Source: JBEKIK01 sp963845975 (lineage in GTDB: Bacteria > Planctomycetota > Planctomycetia > Pirellulales > Thermoguttaceae). Taken from it: a stretch of 64,000 nt of DNA. Both the position numbers and the translations under genes were made by a program. Below the pieces are notes generated by a model that did not search any database, had not been told where the DNA came from, and saw nothing but the letters and a program-made list of their open reading frames with translations. Shown piece by piece: positions 51,360-59,571 of this stretch. Each line of letters opens with the position of its first letter. The stretch's first letter is position 1. The stretch is from assembly GCA_963845975.1 (NCBI GenBank), contig CAWJUD010000002.1:310001-374000 (forward strand), written 5' to 3'.

Positions 51360-51478
51360 ACAGGATTCGGGGTTCAGGATTCGGGGTTCAGGATTCGGGG
51401 TTCGGGGTTCAGGGTTCAGGGTTCGGGGTTCAGGATTCGGGGTTCAGGATTCGGGGTTCAGGATTTTGGATTCAGGTT
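51360..51478. repeat. Tandem GGATTCGGGGTTCA repeat
   Basis: About eight units of the 14-mer GGATTCGGGGTTCA and variants (GGGTTCGGGGTTCA) follow each other. A weaker version is at 52122-52170. They sit upstream of ilvC and ilvH respectively. Spread of such units is typical of slippage. Confidence 0.7.
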
Positions 51479-51484
51479 TTTTAA

Positions 51485-51539
51485 GGGGTGGTCAGTTTAC
51501 TGACCACTTTTTGAAGTCCACGGCGCGAAACCGCAAGCG
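51485..51539. repeat. GTGGTCAGT hairpin plus GCGAAACCGCAAGCG, copy 1
   Basis: A 20-bp hairpin GTGGTCAGT-TT-ACTGACCAC is followed by TTTTTGAAGTCCAC and GCGAAACCGCAAGCG. The same 55-bp arrangement is repeated at 52177-52231. The T-run makes it look like a terminator on the plus strand; on the minus strand it lies in the leader of ilvC. Confidence 0.65.
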
Positions 51540-51556
51540 ATTTCATCCCTCATCCT

Positions 51557-52054
51557 TCATCCTTCATCCTTGACTATGTTGCTTCCCCGGACCATCGCGA
51601 TTCGCCCTGTGCGGACGACTTCCAGGATGCCGAAGGGGCGCATCAATTCGATAAATGCCTCGACTTTTCTTTCCTGGCCGGAGATTTCGACCACCACGGA
51701 ATCGAGCGAGACGTTTACGATCCGGCCGTTGAAAATATCGGTCAATTCGCTGATCTCGCTGCGTTTGCCGGGCGGGGCGCTGACTTTGATCAGCATCAAG
51801 TCGCGTTCCACGTAGTCCTGCGAACTGATATCATCGACGCGGACCACGGTCACGATTTTTTCCAATTGTTTGCGCACCTGCTCGAGCACGCTGTCGTCGC
51901 CGACCATGACAAAGGTCATCCGCGACAAATGGGGGTCTTCCGTCTCCCCCACAGCCAGGCTGTCGATATTGTATCCCCGCGAAGCCAGCATCCCGGATAT
52001 GTGCGACAACACACCCGGTACGTTCTGGACCAAAGCCGATAAGACGTGCCGCAT
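51557..52054 (-). CDS. ilvH: Acetolactate synthase small subunit
   Basis: A 165-aa regulatory subunit of acetohydroxyacid synthase. The N-terminal ACT domain (LSALVQNVPGVLSHISGMLASRGYNIDSLAVGETEDPHLSRMTFV) binds valine for feedback inhibition; the C-terminal half (YVERDLMLIKVSAPPGKRSEISELTDIFNGRIVNVS) completes the family. ATG 52054 has GAGGATAAGTT upstream. The catalytic subunit ilvB is not next to it, so it must lie elsewhere. Confidence 0.95.
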   Translation of the reverse strand: MRHVLSALVQNVPGVLSHISGMLASRGYNIDSLAVGETEDPHLSRMTFVMVGDDSVLEQVRKQLEKIVTVVRVDDISSQDYVERDLMLIKVSAPPGKRSEISELTDIFNGRIVNVSLDSVVVEISGQERKVEAFIELMRPFGILEVVRTGRIAMVRGSNIVKDEG

Positions 52055-52176
52055 AACTTATCCTCAAAATAATAAAACAACCATCTTAATGCCCAAGATA
52101 CTATCGAACAAGAGGCGGGAATAGGGTTCGGGGTTCTGGGGCTTGGGGTTCGGGATTTTGTATTCGGGTTATAAAT

Positions 52177-52231
52177 GGGGTGGTCAGTTTACTGACCACT
52201 TTTAGAAGTTCACAGAGCGAAACCGCAACCG
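52177..52231. repeat. GTGGTCAGT hairpin plus GCGAAACCGCAA, copy 2
   Basis: Copy of 51485-51539 with about six substitutions over 55 bp. It lies upstream of ilvH on the minus strand, at a distance similar to that of copy 1 from ilvC. Confidence 0.65.
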
Positions 52232-52304
52232 GTTGCGATAATATTAAACCCTATCTCCTTCCCTAATCCCTAGCCCCTAACCTCTAGCCCCCATCCCCTA
52301 TCTC

Positions 52305-53174
52305 TTACACGTCTTCATGTTTGACTTCGCGGATTATCTGCAGGAATTTTTCCATCGAGGGACAGCGCTGACTAAGCGAAGGCTCGATGCAGGCGTGAAT
52401 GGCCTTGGCCAAAACCGGGTTGATTTGCGGGCGGTATTTGCTGATCTCGATCGGCGGGCGGTCGTGGGTCATGGCGGCCATGCCCGTGGTGCCCCGCAGC
52501 CAAGGCAACTCGAAGGTGCAAATCTCATAGGCCGTAACCCCAAAGGCAAACACGTCCAGCCGTTGATCGGTCGCGTGGCGGCGCACCAGTTCCGGAGCCA
52601 TGTAGTTGGGCGTGCCCGTCCGATTCCCCGGCTGCATGAATACCTTGGTCGCAGGCACGGTCAGGCCGAAGTCGATGAGTTTGATGTCCTCGCCGTTGTT
52701 GGTGAGCATGAAGTTCCTCGGGCAGATGTCGCGGTGGATGAATCCCGCGGCGTGGACTGCCGCCACTGCCTCGGCCGCCTCGCGGATGAACTTCACCCGG
52801 CGTCCTTCCAAGTGGGGATCGTAGGCGATCAATGCGGAAAAAAGCGTGGCCCCATCGAGGAACTCCATTACTATGTATGGTTCGTCCTCGGTCGTCATCC
52901 CATATCCGAAGGTCTCCACGATGTTAGGGTGCTTTAGTTGCACCGATATTTCACCTTCGCTGGGTTTGCGCAGGCCGCGGAAACGGGCGTTGAATTCGGC
53001 CGTTTTCTTGGGATTCAGAATCTTCAGGCCCACGATTTTATTGGTGCGCAAATCCCGTGCCACGTAAAAACTCGACATCGTCCCCTGAATCGCTTTTTGC
53101 TGCAAGGCAAAACGCGAGGATACGTTCAACCTCCTTCCGGCAAACAGTTGTTTGAAGTGATCCAGAAAGGGCAT
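52305..53174 (-). CDS. Soluble serine/threonine protein kinase
   Basis: A 289-aa Hanks-type kinase domain without a membrane segment or extra sensor. Landmarks: VGLKILNPKK (ATP-site Lys), PYIVMEFLDGATL (hinge), FIHRDICPRNFM (catalytic loop with Asp and Asn), IKLIDFGLTVPAT (DFG), GTPNYMAPE (activation loop to APE) and DVFAFGVTAYEICTF. The glycine loop at IQGTMSSFYVAR is degenerate. The catalytic residues are all present, so activity is likely. Such kinases are numerous in planctomycetes. ATG 53174. Confidence 0.92.
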   Translation of the reverse strand: MPFLDHFKQLFAGRRLNVSSRFALQQKAIQGTMSSFYVARDLRTNKIVGLKILNPKKTAEFNARFRGLRKPSEGEISVQLKHPNIVETFGYGMTTEDEPYIVMEFLDGATLFSALIAYDPHLEGRRVKFIREAAEAVAAVHAAGFIHRDICPRNFMLTNNGEDIKLIDFGLTVPATKVFMQPGNRTGTPNYMAPELVRRHATDQRLDVFAFGVTAYEICTFELPWLRGTTGMAAMTHDRPPIEISKYRPQINPVLAKAIHACIEPSLSQRCPSMEKFLQIIREVKHEDV

Positions 53175-53680
53175 ACGCAGTGGACAGTGGTCAGTGGACG
53201 GTGGTCAGTGATTAGAAACTATCCGAAAAGTCCCCTCTCCCTTTGGGAGAGGGTTAGGGTGAGGGCTTATTGGCCAAATATGTCAACAAGTACACACACC
53301 TTCTTAGTATAAAAATATGCTTTCGGATCATTTCTTTGTGGGCAGTGAAATATCTACATATTTTACATGCGCCGCGCTTATATTTACTATACCATCCAAT
53401 GCAACCGGAATTCTAGATTTTTACGAGAAAAGCCGGCAAAGCCGGATTTCTCACCAACGTGTGCCACTGCTTGGCGTATGCCAAGCAGTGAACCGCGATT
53501 CGAGCAAGCACTGCTTCTGCCATCGCGGTCGTGGCACACTGTTGTGCAACGTACCAGTCTGGTAAGAAATGCGGACCAAGCCCCTGTTTTCAACTGTCCA
53601 CCGCCCACTGCCCACCCTCCACCGCCCACTGCCCACCGCCCACTGTCCACCGCCCACTGTCCACTGCCCACTGTCCATCA
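53175..53680. other. Repeat-filled intergenic region
   Basis: Contains a half copy of the MITE-like repeat (53208-53266), a CACTGCTTGGC/GCCAAGCAGTG hairpin near 53464-53490, and a tandem CCCACTGCCCAC tract (53595-53680). No gene is recognised. Confidence 0.5.
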
Positions 53681-56600
53681 CTATTCTACGAGCAGAAATA
53701 AATCTTCATCTTCCCCTATAACTGTATCGATCGCTTTTTCTAATTGCCCGGCGTGTTTTCCGGCTCGGGCATGTCGGTCGATCTCAAAATCCGCTTCAGA
53801 GGCGGTTTTTTCCCCACTGGTACTCTTCACGCTCCGCGTGAAGCCGTTTGTCTGCAATGCCCCGAAATCGGGGACTGTCCCGATTTTCATGTCAACGAAA
53901 ATGGGACTGTCCCCTTTGGCCGCCTCTCTTGCCGGCGTATTGGCGCGTTCTTCGATTATGCCCGCCCGCAAAGGCAATTCATCGTGCAACAAGGCAAAGA
54001 CCGCGGTGTTTGCATTACTGATCTGCTTCCCGGCCAATGGATTTTCCAACCGGTTTTCGCTGATCTTAGGCAATGCCGTCGAATCGAACCAATAATAAAT
54101 CGGCGATTGCGACGCGAGCCGGTTACTCACCGTGTCGATGAGCAACAAAACCTCCCCTCTCCGGGCACCGACGGGCACCATCGGGCACCGACGCGAAGCG
54201 TTGGTCGGCATGGTCGGTTGGTCGGGAGAGGGGCCGGGGGTGAGGGCGTTCCTGCATAGATAAGAGGTCTTGTTAGAGTCATTTAATAAACTACTCGGCG
54301 AAGCCGCCGTTGTTTCCGCCCCGTTAGTCGCTAGGACATGTGCTGCAAGAACCGTGCTTGCCGCAAGCGGTCCTGGCGCGACGGCGGCAGCGGTCGATGG
54401 AGACTGCTCAATAGGACTTGTCACGGCCGCCTGGTCTGTGATTACGCTGGCAATGGGGCTAATAGCACCGGCGTCAAGGGGTTTTGTTAATGTATTTTGT
54501 AGATGTTTCGCTCCCTGTGGGCCGCCGGGGATGGAGGCTAAGGTTAGTGTAACGCCCGCCCCGATAGTCAGATTGCCGGTGGAAATCGAATTGGCCGAGA
54601 TCGCGCCGTCGCCCAAAACTATCGAACCGGCGGTCACATCCTGGAGCGTGGCCGCGCCGTGGTCGTTGTAGGTCTTGTCGGTGCTGTTGCGCAGGTTGAC
54701 CGTCAGCGTACCGCTGCCCACATTAAGCGCAGTGCCGCCGGCCTGGGTAATCACCGCGCTGCCGCTCTCCCGGTCGGCGTCCACCACGCCGTTGGCCACG
54801 GTGTCGTTGGCCGTAAGGGTCAAGTTCCCATTGTCGGTGGTGATGTTCGCGTTTATTAGCAGGCTGCGTCCGGCTTGGAAGGCAAGGTTGCCGCCGTTGC
54901 CGCCGGGATTGTCGGCGGTGATGGCGCTGGCGATCGTGATATCGTTGCTGGCCTGCAAAGTCACCGCTGCGCCCGTGTTAAGTGTGCCGGTCACGGCCGG
55001 CGTAAGAGTCACCGACACTCCGGTTTGGGAGGCAAACGTCTGCGAGGCTAGCGGAGGCGTATTCGGTGACGTGATCTGTGACCCGACGCGTACGCGCCCG
55101 CCGAAAGTGCCGCCGCCTGGCGGGGTTCCTGCTTCGTTTAAGAAAGTGGCGTAGAACGTGCCATTCACATTGTCCACCACCACCGGCTGAAGGCCCCAAT
55201 TGCTGGTCAGGCCAACGATGCTGTTGGCACTGGAAACTACGCCGCTTACGCCCACCGAACCGCTGCCCCATGTCGCCGCGCCGGCATCGGTCACCGCGCC
55301 ATTGTCCCAGGAGGGGCTGAAGACCACGTAGTTGCCGTTGGAAAGCGCGGTCACAGCACTGCCAGACGATATATAGCCCACTTGGTCGTTTGTGGTGGAA
55401 CCTACAAGGCTGTTTGCACTGGAAACCACGCCGCTTACGCCCGCCGTCCCGCTCCCCCACGTCACTGCACCGGCATCAGCCACCGCGCCGTTGTGCCAGT
55501 TGGTGCTGCGGACGACATAGTTGCCGTTGGCAAGCGCGGTCACACCGCTATAGCCCCCACCGCCATCGCCCACGACATCGACGACGTTAGAGCCGACGAG
55601 ACTGTTTGCGCTGGAAACCACGCCGCTAACGCCCGCCGTCCCGCTCCCCCATGTCACCGCACCGGCATCGGTCACCGCGCCGTTGTTCCAGAAGAGGCTA
55701 CTGACCACATAGTTGCCATTGGTAAGTTCGGTTATAGCATCGCCATACCACGTCATACCCACTACGTCGTTGGTGGTAGAGCCGACTAGGCTGTTGACAC
55801 TGGAAACCACGCCGCTTATGCCCGTCGTCCCACTGCCCCAAGTCACCGCGCCGGCATTTGTCGCTGCGCCGTTGTCCCACAAGGGGCTGCCGACTAAGTA
55901 GTTACCATTGGTAAGCGCTGTCACGCCGCCGCCGCCATATGCGCTATATCCCAGTTGGTCGCTGGCAGTGGAGCCGACGAGGCTGTTGTCGCTAGAGATC
56001 ACGCCGCTAACGCCTGCCGTCCCACTCCCCCATGTCACCGCGCCGGCATCTATTGTCGAGCCATTGTCCCAGGAGGGGCTGCCGACCACATAGTTGCCGT
56101 TGGTAAGCGCGGTCACACCCGAAGAGCCACTAATATCAGAACCGACTTGATCGTTTGCATGAGAGCCGACTAGGCTGTTGGCACTGGAGACCACGCCGCT
56201 TATGCCAGCCGTCCCGCTCCCCCATGTCGCTGCGCCGGCATCGGTCGCCGTTCCGTTATCCCAGTAGCGGCTGCAGACTACGTAGTTACCATTGGCAAGC
56301 TCTGTCACGCCGATATAACCTACTTGATCGTTGACATGGGAGCCGACGAGGCTGTTGACGCTGGAGATATGGCCTTTTATGCCTGATGTACCATTACCCC
56401 ACGTCACCGCACCGGCATCAGTCACCGCACCGTTGTCCCAGTCGATGCTGCAGACCACGTAGTTGCCGTTGGTGAGCGCGGTCACGTCAGTGCCCACGTA
56501 GTCGTTAGCATGGGAGCCTACTAGGCTATTGGTGATGGAGATCCCGCCGCTAACGCCCGACGTCCCGCTCCCCCAAGTCACCGCACCGGCACTGCTTACC

Positions 56601-58054
56601 GTGCCGTAGTCCCAGTAGATGCTGCAGACCACGTAGTTTCCATTGGTAAGTGGGGTCACGCCGTGATTCCCCACTTGGTCAAATGCATGGGAGCCGATGA
56701 GGCTATTGGCGCTGGAGACCACGCCTTTAACGCCCACCGTCCCACTCCCCCACGTCACCGCGCCAGCATCGGTCACCGCGCCATTGTCCCAAGAGGGGCT
56801 GCGGACCACGTAGTTGCCGTTGGAAAGCTCGGTCACACTGCCCACGTAGTCATTTGTGGTGGAGCCGACTAGGCTGTTGGCGCTGGAGACCACGCCGCTT
56901 ACACCCGCCGTCCCGCTCCCCCACGTCACCGCGCCGGCATGCGTCGCTGCGCCGTTGTCCCAGTAGTAGCTACTGACCACGAAGTTGCCGTTGGAAAGCG
57001 CGATCACGCTATCACTACCCACCTGATCATTGGCGGTGGAGCCGATGAGGCTGTTGGCGCTGGAGACCGCGCCGCTTATGCCCGCCGTCCCGCTCCCCCA
57101 CGTCACCGCGCCGGCATCGGTCGCCGCGCCGTTGTCCCAATAATAGCTGCGGACCACGTAATTGCCATTGGAAAGCACAATCACAGCACTGCCCGACGAG
57201 GCATAGCCCAATTTGTCATTGGCGGTGGAACCGACGAGGCTGTTGGCGCTGGAGACCACGCCGCTTACGCCCGCCGTCCCGCTTCCCCACGTTACTGCAC
57301 CGGCATCGGTCGCCGCGCCATTGTCCCAGTATGGGCTACAGACCACGTAGTTGCCATTGATAAGCGCGGTCACGGCACTGCCCGACGATACAACGCCCAC
57401 TTGGTCGTTGGCATGGGAGCCGACAAGGCTGTTGGCGCTGGAGACCACGCCGCTTACGCCCGCCGTCCCACTCCCCCAGGTCACCGCACCGGCACTGTTC
57501 GCCGCACCGTTGTGCCATGAGGGGGTGCTAACCACATAGTTGCCGTTGGTAAGCAAGGTCACTGCATTACCAGAAACTACATAGCCCACAAAGTCACTGG
57601 CGGTAGAGCCACGGAGCGCGCTGATAAGTGCGCCAGTGGCGCCGTTGAAAAGGTAGACCGCTCCAGCATTGGCTGCGCCGAAGTCGTCGTAAGGTGACGT
57701 GATGACGACATTGCCCGTGCTGAGCGGTACAACGCTTTTGCCAAACCAGTTGACCGCCGCCGGATTCGGATCGACGAACTCGGTGAATGTCGGCCCCGCC
57801 ACGGTGATGTTCTTTGGATCGAGTAAGAGTAAACCGGGCTGACCGGCGGCGGCCGACACATTGGCCGTTCCCTGCCAATCGAGCGCGGCCTGGCCCGACA
57901 CCTCGATTCTGCCGCCATCGCCCTGCTGCGCCGCCGCGGCGCGGGCCAGTCCCGCAAAACTCGTTTGCTGGTCCGACCAGACCACGATTTGCCCGCCGTT
58001 GCCGCGCGCAAGGCATCGGCGCTCAGCGTCGAGGCCTGATTGACGGTGACGCAT
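53681..58054 (-). CDS. Giant surface protein with 13 long repeats, C-terminal part (frame-broken)
   Basis: The main part of a protein that starts at 59120. Up to about 58009 it is preceded by out-of-register codons. It begins ARGNGGQIVVWSDQQTSFAG...GGRIEVSGQAALDW, the hallmark of filamentous haemagglutinin-like adhesins. Then come 13 repeats of about 55-65 residues, each of the form LTNGNYVVxSPxWDNGA..DAGAVTWGSGT.GVSG.VSSANSLVGS..ND.VG. A PVVVDNVNGTFYATF linker and autotransporter-like strands follow. The C-terminus holds in-frame DNA repeats (53870-53916 and 54151-54258) and ends GQLEKAIDTVIGEDEDLFLLVE, a tail shared with the next giant gene. Confidence 0.75.
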   Translation of the reverse strand: MRHRQSGLDAERRCLARGNGGQIVVWSDQQTSFAGLARAAAAQQGDGGRIEVSGQAALDWQGTANVSAAAGQPGLLLLDPKNITVAGPTFTEFVDPNPAAVNWFGKSVVPLSTGNVVITSPYDDFGAANAGAVYLFNGATGALISALRGSTASDFVGYVVSGNAVTLLTNGNYVVSTPSWHNGAANSAGAVTWGSGTAGVSGVVSSANSLVGSHANDQVGVVSSGSAVTALINGNYVVCSPYWDNGAATDAGAVTWGSGTAGVSGVVSSANSLVGSTANDKLGYASSGSAVIVLSNGNYVVRSYYWDNGAATDAGAVTWGSGTAGISGAVSSANSLIGSTANDQVGSDSVIALSNGNFVVSSYYWDNGAATHAGAVTWGSGTAGVSGVVSSANSLVGSTTNDYVGSVTELSNGNYVVRSPSWDNGAVTDAGAVTWGSGTVGVKGVVSSANSLIGSHAFDQVGNHGVTPLTNGNYVVCSIYWDYGTVSSAGAVTWGSGTSGVSGGISITNSLVGSHANDYVGTDVTALTNGNYVVCSIDWDNGAVTDAGAVTWGNGTSGIKGHISSVNSLVGSHVNDQVGYIGVTELANGNYVVCSRYWDNGTATDAGAATWGSGTAGISGVVSSANSLVGSHANDQVGSDISGSSGVTALTNGNYVVGSPSWDNGSTIDAGAVTWGSGTAGVSGVISSDNSLVGSTASDQLGYSAYGGGGVTALTNGNYLVGSPLWDNGAATNAGAVTWGSGTTGISGVVSSVNSLVGSTTNDVVGMTWYGDAITELTNGNYVVSSLFWNNGAVTDAGAVTWGSGTAGVSGVVSSANSLVGSNVVDVVGDGGGGYSGVTALANGNYVVRSTNWHNGAVADAGAVTWGSGTAGVSGVVSSANSLVGSTTNDQVGYISSGSAVTALSNGNYVVFSPSWDNGAVTDAGAATWGSGSVGVSGVVSSANSIVGLTSNWGLQPVVVDNVNGTFYATFLNEAGTPPGGGTFGGRVRVGSQITSPNTPPLASQTFASQTGVSVTLTPAVTGTLNTGAAVTLQASNDITIASAITADNPGGNGGNLAFQAGRSLLINANITTDNGNLTLTANDTVANGVVDADRESGSAVITQAGGTALNVGSGTLTVNLRNSTDKTYNDHGAATLQDVTAGSIVLGDGAISANSISTGNLTIGAGVTLTLASIPGGPQGAKHLQNTLTKPLDAGAISPIASVITDQAAVTSPIEQSPSTAAAVAPGPLAASTVLAAHVLATNGAETTAASPSSLLNDSNKTSYLCRNALTPGPSPDQPTMPTNASRRCPMVPVGARRGEVLLLIDTVSNRLASQSPIYYWFDSTALPKISENRLENPLAGKQISNANTAVFALLHDELPLRAGIIEERANTPAREAAKGDSPIFVDMKIGTVPDFGALQTNGFTRSVKSTSGEKTASEADFEIDRHARAGKHAGQLEKAIDTVIGEDEDLFLLVE
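53870..53916. repeat. GGGACTGTCCC repeat inside the giant protein gene
   Basis: GGGGACTGTCCCGATTTTCA ... GAAAATGGGACTGTCCCC, the same arms as at 36211-36258. On the coding strand it is translated GDSPIFVDMKIGTVPDFG. Confidence 0.75.
54151..54258. repeat. CCCTCTCCC repeat inside the giant protein gene
   Basis: CTCCCCTCTCCGGGCACCGACG ... GGTCGGGAGAGGGGCCGGGGGTGAGGGC with an internal stretch of repeated GGGCACC. Translated in frame as ALTPGPSPDQPTMPTNASRR and so on. Same family as the repeats at 25422-25545 and 29317-29460. Confidence 0.7.
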
Positions 58055-58311
58055 TGCGCCCGCTCAAGATCGCCAAGTCCATGAAAATCGCCGCCCACTC
58101 GAATCCGTCCCCCGCCCGCATCGCCGTCGGCCTGCAACCGTGCGCCGTACAAATCCAACTGCCCGCCCGTCACCGTGATCTGGCCGCCCATGGCTTCCGC
58201 TCCCGATCCATCCGCGGCGACCATCCCGGATAGATAGACGCCCGCGATGGGCGCAGAATCGGCGCTGGCCGCCGCGGCCAGGCCGCTGGCGACAATCGTT
58301 ACTTGCCCGCC
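58009..58311 (-). CDS. Middle fragment of the giant surface protein
   Basis: About 100 codons in a third frame: GGSGGQVTIVASGLAAAASADSAPIAGVYLSG, MGGQITVTGGQLDLYGARLQADGDAGGGRIRVGGDFHG, VTVNQASTLSADAL. These are beta-helix turns of a haemagglutinin-type adhesin. One missing G near 58312 connects it to the N-terminal frame (SASA...GGSGG), and one missing G near 58008 connects it to the main frame (ADAL-ARGNGG). Confidence 0.6.
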
Positions 58312-59120
58312 GGAACCGCCCGCGCCGATGCGCTCACCAGCCCGGACTGCGTCTGCATCATCCGCTGTGTAAGCGCGATCGAGATTGTACCTCCCGCTCC
58401 CGCGCTGCCGTCGGAGGTTATTTGGCCGGAATTGACGAACCGGTCCGCGGCGATCGCCAGTTGCCCGCCAACCGCCCCGGAACTGGAAAGCTCCCCGGAA
58501 TTATCGAGCAACCCGGCCGTCAGCGTCAGCGCCGGTGCCTGCACCGCGCCCGTTACAGTCACCGTTTCGCTCCCCGTCAACCGCACTTCTTTTGCCGTCA
58601 GCCGCCCATCGACGGTGATATTCTCCGCGGTCAAATCCACCCGAAAACTCCCAAAATCCGCCGCACCGCTCACCATTACACTTTCGGCTCCCCCCTTGTC
58701 CAAGAGGACGGAAAAATTATTCGAGTATGTGTTTGCCCCGCTGTCCTCGAAACGGACCGACGCCCCGGCCCCGCTATCGACGATCGAAATGCCGCTCAGC
58801 GCGGCCAGTCCGACTGGCGTAACCGACAAAGTGGGCGTGCCATTTTGGCTGGTCGCCCGCGCGCTATCCGCCCCAGCCCACGTTCCCGTATCGCCCAAAG
58901 AGAAAGTGTACGAAGTGCCGTGACTCACGATGCCCAGTTGCTCGTTGGTTGCCAACTCGAGCATCAACGTGCTTCCGGTTTCGAGAAACGTCGCCAGCAG
59001 CCGGCGATCTTCAAGGTGCTCGAATCGCAGTTTTGTGGAAAAGGGATTGCGCGTGATTTTTTTCTTTTTTGCCCTATCTTGCCCAATCCCGCGACGCCGA
59101 TTAAGTGCCAGAAACCCCAT
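58299..59120 (-). CDS. N-terminal part of the giant surface protein with LEPRxLL-type motif
   Basis: A 273-codon frame beginning with a basic segment and then LRFEHLEDRRLLATFLETG, a form of the LEPRxLL/S N-terminal motif of giant secreted planctomycete proteins. Beta-helix sequence follows (SFRVDLTAENITVDGRLTAKEVRLTGSETVTVTG). ATG 59120 follows AAAGGGAGCGGTC. Continues at 58009-58311 and then 53681-58009; the reconstructed protein has about 1,810 residues. It is probably attached to the outer surface. Confidence 0.75.
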   Translation of the reverse strand: MGFLALNRRRGIGQDRAKKKKITRNPFSTKLRFEHLEDRRLLATFLETGSTLMLELATNEQLGIVSHGTSYTFSLGDTGTWAGADSARATSQNGTPTLSVTPVGLAALSGISIVDSGAGASVRFEDSGANTYSNNFSVLLDKGGAESVMVSGAADFGSFRVDLTAENITVDGRLTAKEVRLTGSETVTVTGAVQAPALTLTAGLLDNSGELSSSGAVGGQLAIAADRFVNSGQITSDGSAGAGGTISIALTQRMMQTQSGLVSASARAVPAGK

Positions 59121-59571
59121 GACCGCTCCCTTTGATTTGAGTCTTTAGACCTTGCTCTAAAGATGGTTCTAATATAATCATTATGGCGGGGTATTTCAAG
59201 CCACCCCCCCATCCAAATTTACCTATAATGACAAATTTTCGTAACCGTTCACGGAGATCTTGCGATAATGTCGCGAACGATTGCTTTTTATTAGCGCCGA
59301 TTAGCGGGAATTAGCGTTCCTAAAAAGCAGTGAATTTCGATTTTCCACTAGAAATTGGGCCAGCCAATTCTGTAAAATCTCTCTGCCACGGACAGAAAAG
59401 GACGCCAAAACGAGGGCGTTAAAAACATGTTCCCACGCCGGAGCGTGGGAACCAGGCAGAGATCAACGTGGAAAAATCGCGATTTGATCCCCAACTATAC
59501 TTGGGCCGCTTACCGCCCACTGCCCACGGCCCACTGCCGATTGCTCACTGCCCACTGCCCACATATCAGCG
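59121..59571. other. Intergenic with hairpins and tandem text
   Basis: Contains TTCCCACGC-CGGA-GCGTGGGAA near 59431-59453 and a CCCACTGCCCAC tract at 59513-59562, similar to that at 53595-53680. The words CGCCGATTAGCG and TTAGCGTTCCT also occur near 11345. No gene is recognised. Confidence 0.5.

Noticed and set aside
51360..51478. CRISPR array
   Set aside because: Units are 14 bp and directly joined, without spacers of constant length; simple tandem repeat.
53595..53680. CRISPR or regulatory array of CCCACTGCCCAC
   Set aside because: Low-complexity tandem text without unique spacers; also at 59513-59562.
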